NCBI GenBank assembly: GCA_030950835.1 | Contig: JAUZQU010000026.1 | Location: 1-19,253 of the forward strand | Direction of reading: 5' to 3' | DNA length: 19,253 bases | From: Mariprofundaceae bacterium | GTDB lineage: Bacteria; Pseudomonadota; Zetaproteobacteria; Mariprofundales; Mariprofundaceae | Shown: piece after piece, positions 14,617 to 19,253 of the stretch | Layout: the number at the start of each line of letters is the position of its first letter | How positions within the stretch are numbered: position 1 is the first letter of the stretch | The notes under the pieces: model-generated | The model's input: the letters and a program-made list of their open reading frames with translations, nothing else | What the model was told of the DNA's origin: nothing | Databases searched by the model: none | Program-made: the position numbers and the translations under genes

Positions 14617-16074
14617 ATCCCCATCATAGTCCCCACCCAGAGCTCTAAGGAAAGCATAGTGGGGGCTCAAACTGTTATAGTAGGGTTCTTTAAAGTTGGG
14701 ATACTCTACTACCTCAGTTGTTTTATTATTAATAACAACACTAACAACTCTAGGGTTGTCTGTGGTCTTAATATAATACTTAGTGGGATATACCCCGCCT
14801 AAGTTAATAACGGGATACCTAGTTATTAACCCTCTATAAGTATCATAGGTGTCTATAAGCGCTATGTATAATAACTCATAATAGCTTATAGGCCGCAGGT
14901 TAGATTCTTTAAACTCCTCAGGTAGGTTATCTGTGTTAAACACGGGAGTGATAACCTTACCGTTATCGTGTAATAGTAACATATAGTTACCGTTAACCAT
15001 AACTGGTTCTGCTCTTAGGTCGTCCTGACCCATAGTGGCTAACATATCATCTAGACCATCTAAGGTTAACCATGAGTCTCTTATTTTAACAGGTACATCT
15101 ACTAGTTCAGTCTTCATAGACTTAGGGTTAACTAAGTAAGCTGCGTTACTATCAGGGTTGAATATCTTACTGATAAACACCATGTGTAATTTATTCATGG
15201 TTATGGGTGTGATAGCTCGAGCATACTGGAATAACCCAATAGTGGTGTGGTCTATAGTTAAGTTATTAGGAGAGTCTAGGTTAGTTACATTAGCTAACGA
15301 GGGGGTTATGACATTACGTGTTCCGTATAAGGTACCCCTAGAGCCCCACTTACCTTGGATAAACTTACGCTTACCGTCTAGTAGTCCCATAATATGGTCG
15401 TACAGGTCTAGAACTCCTTCTTGTATTCTAAACCTCACGCTGTCTATAGCGCCTATGGTTTCTTTAGAAAGAGTTATGTTATCTAGAGTATTAGCTAGCA
15501 TCATAACCTTACGGTACTTATCGTTAATTTCATCTTCACTAGGAACGCCGGACTCGTCTACGGTATAATCCCTTAGTCCGGCAGGAATGACCAATAGCTC
15601 TTTTAGCATAAACTCAGGACTACTGTGATTAGCTATCATGTGTAGTTTGAACTTACGTAAGTCCGAGTCGTTGTCTAGCATCTCTATATTATCTAGAGTC
15701 TCCATGAAGAAACTATAACCAGTTCCTCCTTCACCTTCAACTGAAGGAACCAAGTCTTTTAGCTTAGGGTCGTAAACTCCGTATTTCCTACCAGCTAATA
15801 CTTCTTTATAGAAGGCTCTAGTAGTGGTTAGGTGCTTATAGACTAGGGGGTGTAATACTTTAACTTTTAGATCGATATAGGAGAACCGTTCGTTACGGTC
15901 TGTAGAACCGACTGCTCCGAATATATCCGTAGAGAATAGTCCACTAACTTCGAAGTTAGTGGATGATGACTCGAATACATTTAGCTTACTAACGGGGGTC
16001 ATTTTTTTAGTATGTTCTTTAGTAAGAACTAGCAAGTCTAAGTTGAATAAAGACTTTTTGAAATTAAACTCCAT
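14617..16074 (-). CDS. RNA polymerase beta' N-terminal subunit (phiKZ-type split RNAP), exon 1, 486 codons
   Basis: DNA-directed RNA synthesis, one fragment of a multisubunit phage polymerase. Landmarks in bacterial beta' order: GLFSTDIFG (45-53) and YIDLKVKVLHPLV (66-78), matching the N-terminal clamp; LVIPAGLRDY (161-170) with NDKYRKVMMLAN (184-195), matching the LPPxLRP and NDLYRRV region; GKWGSRGTLYGTRNVITP (241-258), matching GKRVDYSGRSVI; and the metal-binding motif GGDYDGD (480-486; Asp482, 484, 486), equal to NADFDGD. Starts at ATG 16074, 8 nt after GGAG. Read without splicing, the frame ends two codons after Asp486 (stop 14610-14608). Its neighbour, a tape measure gene, resembles phiKZ genes 180/181, favouring the virion polymerase. 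The other beta/beta' pieces are not in the window. Confidence 0.92.
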
Positions 16075-16131
16075 TACAGTACTCCGTACGATCTGATTTT
16101 GTTGAGATAAATAACATTCAAGGAAAACATT
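16075..16131. promoter_or_regulatory. 57-nt divergent intergenic region between RNAP beta' and tape measure genes
   Basis: The two arms of the window diverge here, so both promoters should lie in or near these 57 bases. The plus-strand part is AT-rich (GATTTTGTTGAGATAAATAAC) and ends with AAGGA 7 nt before ATG 16132; the minus-strand part holds CGGAG before ATG 16074. No host sigma-70 -35/-10 pair is convincing, consistent with recognition by a phage polymerase, which is inference. Confidence 0.4.
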
Positions 16132-19100
16132 ATGAGCGATAAAGACGATGGATTGGACGACATGGATCTAGGCGACGACTTTGACCTGGATGATATGGAT
16201 TTTGACATGGATATGGGGATAGATCCCACTGGTGGTAGTGACGGACCTAGGTCTCCGGCTAGCGGTATTATAAGCGACACTGGGCGTAACTTTACAGACG
16301 CGTTTGTTGATGATAAGTTAGGTACTATGCTAGACGTTGGTAAGGCCGCTATACCTAAGTCACTATCTGCGGAAACTGATGTATTAGCTAACAGCTATGG
16401 TACGATAAAAGAGGAAATTACCAAACAGGGAGCTTCTCTGCGTCGAGAAGCCAAGAACTCGCTGAGTGCCTTCAAACGCTTCCTACCCGAGAATGGTGAA
16501 GGTGTAGCAAATAAAGTATTAAGTAAAGTATCTGGCTGGTTAGGCGATGACGAGACTACGTCTAGTTCGTCTGGTCCGTCACAAGCAGAACGTATCGCTT
16601 CTGAAATGAACAACATGATGGGTGTTAAGCAGGAAGCTGATATTATAGCAGCTCAGTTTAAAGAACAGCTAGAGTTCACTAGACACAAAGATGTTAAAGA
16701 TATACAGATTAACGAAGCTGTTAACATAGAGCGTATACGTAAATTCTTATTCGAAGTAAGTGATACCTATTACAGAGCTAGTCTAGATGTCAATTTAAGA
16801 CAACTGTATGCAGCTGAGGAACTACTAGCTGTAACTAAATCTGGTTTCGATGTGTTTAAAGCTTCATTATCAGCTATTGTTAAGAATACCGGTCTACCGG
16901 AAGCTGTTAAGATTAATACTTCAGAGCTAGCTGGTCAACAACTTAAAGCTAAGTTAATAGAAGCGGTAAGTACTTCCGCGTTTAAAGACGGTACTCCTAT
17001 AGATAGGATAACCAGTAAAATAACCGGAATAGCCTCGGACTACGGTAGTAAAGCCACAGAAGCTCTAGCTGGACTATCGGCTAATATGGAAAGTGGTAGT
17101 AGTCTAGCAGAACAAGGTATTGGTGCGGGCGACATCGCCGCCATGCTTGCTGCTGATTACGTTAAGACTAAAGCCGGTAAGCTAATAGCTAACCAGATAG
17201 AGAAGTCTGAGGGTGGTAAAGATAACGTACGTAAAATAAGAAACGCTGTAGCCGACCCAATGGCGTACCTTAAGACCTTGTCTAAAGAGGACGGTATAAC
17301 GTCAGGACTAGCCGGACTGTTAACCAGTATGGCTGGTAGCGAGCGTAATGGGTTCACAGTGGATAGGGAAGATCCTAACTCTGCATCCTATATAGACGTA
17401 CGTACTAAAGATAGTATAAATAAAGTAATACCCCAATTACTAAGTAAGATATATGGAGAGGTCAAGACTTCTAGAGAAATACAAACTAGGTTAGTAAGTA
17501 CTGATGGTAACTTAACAACATTGGGTATAGTCTCTCCAGAAGATAATGAATTAGTGTATGATTACACTAAATCTGAACTAATAACTAAAGATGGTCTAAA
17601 CGACGCTTTAACTAGAGAAACTAGTCGTGGTATCAAGACGGGAGTTAGTGATAACGCTAACCGGGTAATATCCGCTATACTAGGAGATAAGGTTTCTGAT
17701 TTCAACAGAGATGAGATTAAGACTATAAGAGATGCGCTTATTAAGGTAGTGTTCAGTAAGGGACATACCTCGGATGACTTGTTTACCACTAAGTCTTTCA
17801 AGGGCTTATTATCAGACTCTCCGGATGACCTAACAGGTAGGTTCGCTACAGCTTATAAAGCTTATATACGTAAGACTAAAGCCGATGGTGAGATACACAC
17901 TAGCGTTAATGCCTCGATTAAGAATATCAAAACTTCTAGAACTAGGCACGAGGCCGTAGCTAGGGATCTTGTAGATCGCGGGTTAACTAACGAAGCTATA
18001 GACGCTAAGTTAATTAAACGTTTAGATAACGGTAGACTCGTTAGTGATCATGAAGGCATAACTGATGATATCGTATCCCAAGCTACTTCTTTCGAAGTAG
18101 ATGTAAGTGTGCCTGAAGTAGTGACTCCCCTTAGGGACGAGTTTAAGGGTCTGACTATTAAAGAAAAGGGTGCGCTATTGCTCAGTAAGGCTAAGGGTAA
18201 GTTAAATAAAGACCTTACCAAAGAGGAAGAGGACCCTAGTAAAGAAGGATCCTACTCTGACGGTGGCTATACTAAGGATGGTAACAAATTAGAAGAAGCT
18301 GGTGTGGTCCATAGAGGAGAATATGTACTTAACCAGAATAAGTTAGATAAACTACTAGATCACGTCGATGACGGTAATGTAGCTGAACTTACTAAAGAAG
18401 TTAGTGATATCGCTAAAGATGTATCTAAACAATCTGGTAAGTATGACATATCTACGGATAAGCTAATAGCTGAATTAAGTAGGTTAGGCGGAACCACATT
18501 AGATAAGTCTAAGGAGTTAACTAATGCTTCCATAGCCGCATTTAGAGATAAAGACCTTAAACACTTTGATTTAGACGCTGACTACACTGACCGGTATAAC
18601 ACAGCTAAAGCTGGGGTTAAGACTATGGCTAATAATGCCACAGAGTCGGTCAAGGGTACTATAAAGGGTATGTTTAGCGATAAGGACAAGGAAACTATAG
18701 ATGATATGATAGCGGGTATACGCGCTTCGGAATCTTTGGTCGATAAAACTAAGTCTTTATTTAGTAGCGAGTCTTTTAAATCTATAACCTCGGTAATATC
18801 TAATACCTTGTCCTCAGGGGTAGCTAAGATAAGTGAGTATATACCTGAAAACCTTAAAGAGTCTGGTGCAGCTAGACTAGCTGAACTCTCTAAAGCCGCT
18901 AAGGTAGCTAGTGCTTATGGTGTAGCTAAGATAAGTGAGTATATACCTGAAAACCTTAAAGAGTCTGGCGCAGCTAGCCTAGCTGCTTTACCTAAGACCG
19001 CTAAAGAAGCTAAAGAGGCTATAGCTGCTAAAGCTAAAGACTACGCTGATTCTAGCGAGACTCTGGTCGACATGGTTAAGCTCGCTAAAGACGCCGGTAT

Positions 19101-19253
19101 CGGGAAAGTAGAAGACCTTGTAGATAAGGCTAAGGGCGCTACGGTCAGAACTACCGCCAAGCTAAGGGATAGTGTTGTTGACGATAAGGCAGGAGCTATT
19201 GGTTCTAGACTGTTATCTAACGGTAAAGATACTAAAGAATATAAACAGTTAGA
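16132..19253 (+). CDS. Tail tape measure protein, N-terminal 1040 residues (runs off right edge)
   Basis: Sets tail length and passes through the tail tube; in phiKZ the equivalent large protein (gp181) also carries a cell-wall hydrolase. The frame is open from ATG 16132 (AAGGA, 7-nt spacer) to the edge with no stop. The first 31 residues are a run of Asp with Met/Leu/Phe. Residues 100-700 are helical, rich in Lys, Ala, Ser and Asp. At about 711-733 is GGYT, then AGVVHRGEYVLN, the motif seen near the C-terminus of many tape measure proteins. A 34-residue tandem repeat follows at 897-964, then Ala/Lys-rich helices. No long hydrophobic segment and no lysozyme domain is present in this part. Family placement rests on the motif, length and neighbour. 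Confidence 0.75.
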   Translation, partial: MSDKDDGLDDMDLGDDFDLDDMDFDMDMGIDPTGGSDGPRSPASGIISDTGRNFTDAFVDDKLGTMLDVGKAAIPKSLSAETDVLANSYGTIKEEITKQGASLRREAKNSLSAFKRFLPENGEGVANKVLSKVSGWLGDDETTSSSSGPSQAERIASEMNNMMGVKQEADIIAAQFKEQLEFTRHKDVKDIQINEAVNIERIRKFLFEVSDTYYRASLDVNLRQLYAAEELLAVTKSGFDVFKASLSAIVKNTGLPEAVKINTSELAGQQLKAKLIEAVSTSAFKDGTPIDRITSKITGIASDYGSKATEALAGLSANMESGSSLAEQGIGAGDIAAMLAADYVKTKAGKLIANQIEKSEGGKDNVRKIRNAVADPMAYLKTLSKEDGITSGLAGLLTSMAGSERNGFTVDREDPNSASYIDVRTKDSINKVIPQLLSKIYGEVKTSREIQTRLVSTDGNLTTLGIVSPEDNELVYDYTKSELITKDGLNDALTRETSRGIKTGVSDNANRVISAILGDKVSDFNRDEIKTIRDALIKVVFSKGHTSDDLFTTKSFKGLLSDSPDDLTGRFATAYKAYIRKTKADGEIHTSVNASIKNIKTSRTRHEAVARDLVDRGLTNEAIDAKLIKRLDNGRLVSDHEGITDDIVSQATSFEVDVSVPEVVTPLRDEFKGLTIKEKGALLLSKAKGKLNKDLTKEEEDPSKEGSYSDGGYTKDGNKLEEAGVVHRGEYVLNQNKLDKLLDHVDDGNVAELTKEVSDIAKDVSKQSGKYDISTDKLIAELSRLGGTTLDKSKELTNASIAAFRDKDLKHFDLDADYTDRYNTAKAGVKTMANNATESVKGTIKGMFSDKDKETIDDMIAGIRASESLVDKTKSLFSSESFKSITSVISNTLSSGVAKISEYIPENLKESGAARLAELSKAAKVASAYGVAKISEYIPENLKESGAASLAALPKTAKEAKEAIAAKAKDYADSSETLVDMVKLAKDAGIGKVEDLVDKAKGATVRTTAKLRDSVVDDKAGAIGSRLLSNGKDTKEYKQL
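18820..19023 (+). repeat. Tandem 102-bp (34-codon) duplication within the tape measure gene
   Basis: Two in-frame copies, 18820-18921 and 18922-19023, each starting GTAGCTAAGATAAGTGAG and encoding VAKISEYIPENLKESGAA. The first 56 bases differ at one position (a synonymous T/C); the last third is diverged. A recent partial duplication or gene conversion is likely; adding 34 residues to a tape measure helix would lengthen the tail if it lies in the ruler part. Confidence 0.85.

Noticed and set aside
14523..14657. N-terminal extension of the intron endonuclease into exon 1
   Set aside because: It would overlap exon 1 out of frame with no ribosome binding site; the ATG at 14522 has GAGGT at good distance and lies within the intron.
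16074..17801. Several minus-strand open frames of 66-79 codons
   Set aside because: They run opposite to the continuous tape measure frame, are Ser/Leu-rich as antisense products tend to be, and have no convincing starts.

Overview
The window reads as a piece of a giant (jumbo) phiKZ-like myophage genome. Four things point that way. There is a split, phage-type multisubunit RNA polymerase (the beta'-N fragment with the DxDGD catalytic motif). There is an FtsZ/tubulin-family GTPase like the phage cytoskeletal tubulins. There is the start of a family B DNA polymerase. There is also a very large protein with the C-terminal-type motif of tail tape measure proteins. Genes are tightly packed with strong GGAG-type ribosome binding sites, many start/stop overlaps and no tRNA or CRISPR. 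I cannot name the host from the sequence.

Layout. From 1 to 16074 everything is on the minus strand, so genes are best read from high to low coordinates; from 16132 to the right edge one long gene runs on the plus strand. The two arms diverge from a 57-nt intergenic region. (a) 16132-19253 +: tape measure protein, at least 1040 codons, running off the edge. (b) 16074-12411 -: RNA polymerase beta' N-terminal subunit, interrupted exactly after the codon for the third catalytic aspartate by a 2032-nt group I intron (14616-12585) that carries an HNH homing endonuclease (14522-13101). (c) 12399-11113: a virion-like protein of unknown role. (d) 11031-10651: a free-standing HNH endonuclease between two perfect hairpins. 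(e) 10553-6896: three FG-GAP-like beta-propeller proteins (the first with an apparent frameshift near its start) and one small unknown protein, probably virion surface or adsorption components. (f) 6878-5244: two small proteins with a C-terminal membrane segment, a 52-residue helix-turn-helix-like protein and the tubulin-like GTPase, ended by a clear intrinsic terminator. (g) 5176-1201: nine short, mostly overlapping genes of unknown function, two of them paralogous. (h) 1113-1: the beginning of a family B DNA polymerase fragment.

How it fits together (inference from phiKZ-like phages): the RNA polymerase fragment would assemble with other split beta/beta' pieces encoded elsewhere; its position beside the tape measure gene resembles phiKZ, where a virion RNA polymerase gene (180) neighbours gene 181, so it is more likely the virion polymerase than the non-virion one. 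The tubulin-like GTPase would centre or move the phage nucleus or capsids. The strongest single observation is the intron: both splice sites can be placed to the nucleotide from protein continuity, P1 pairing and P10 pairing.
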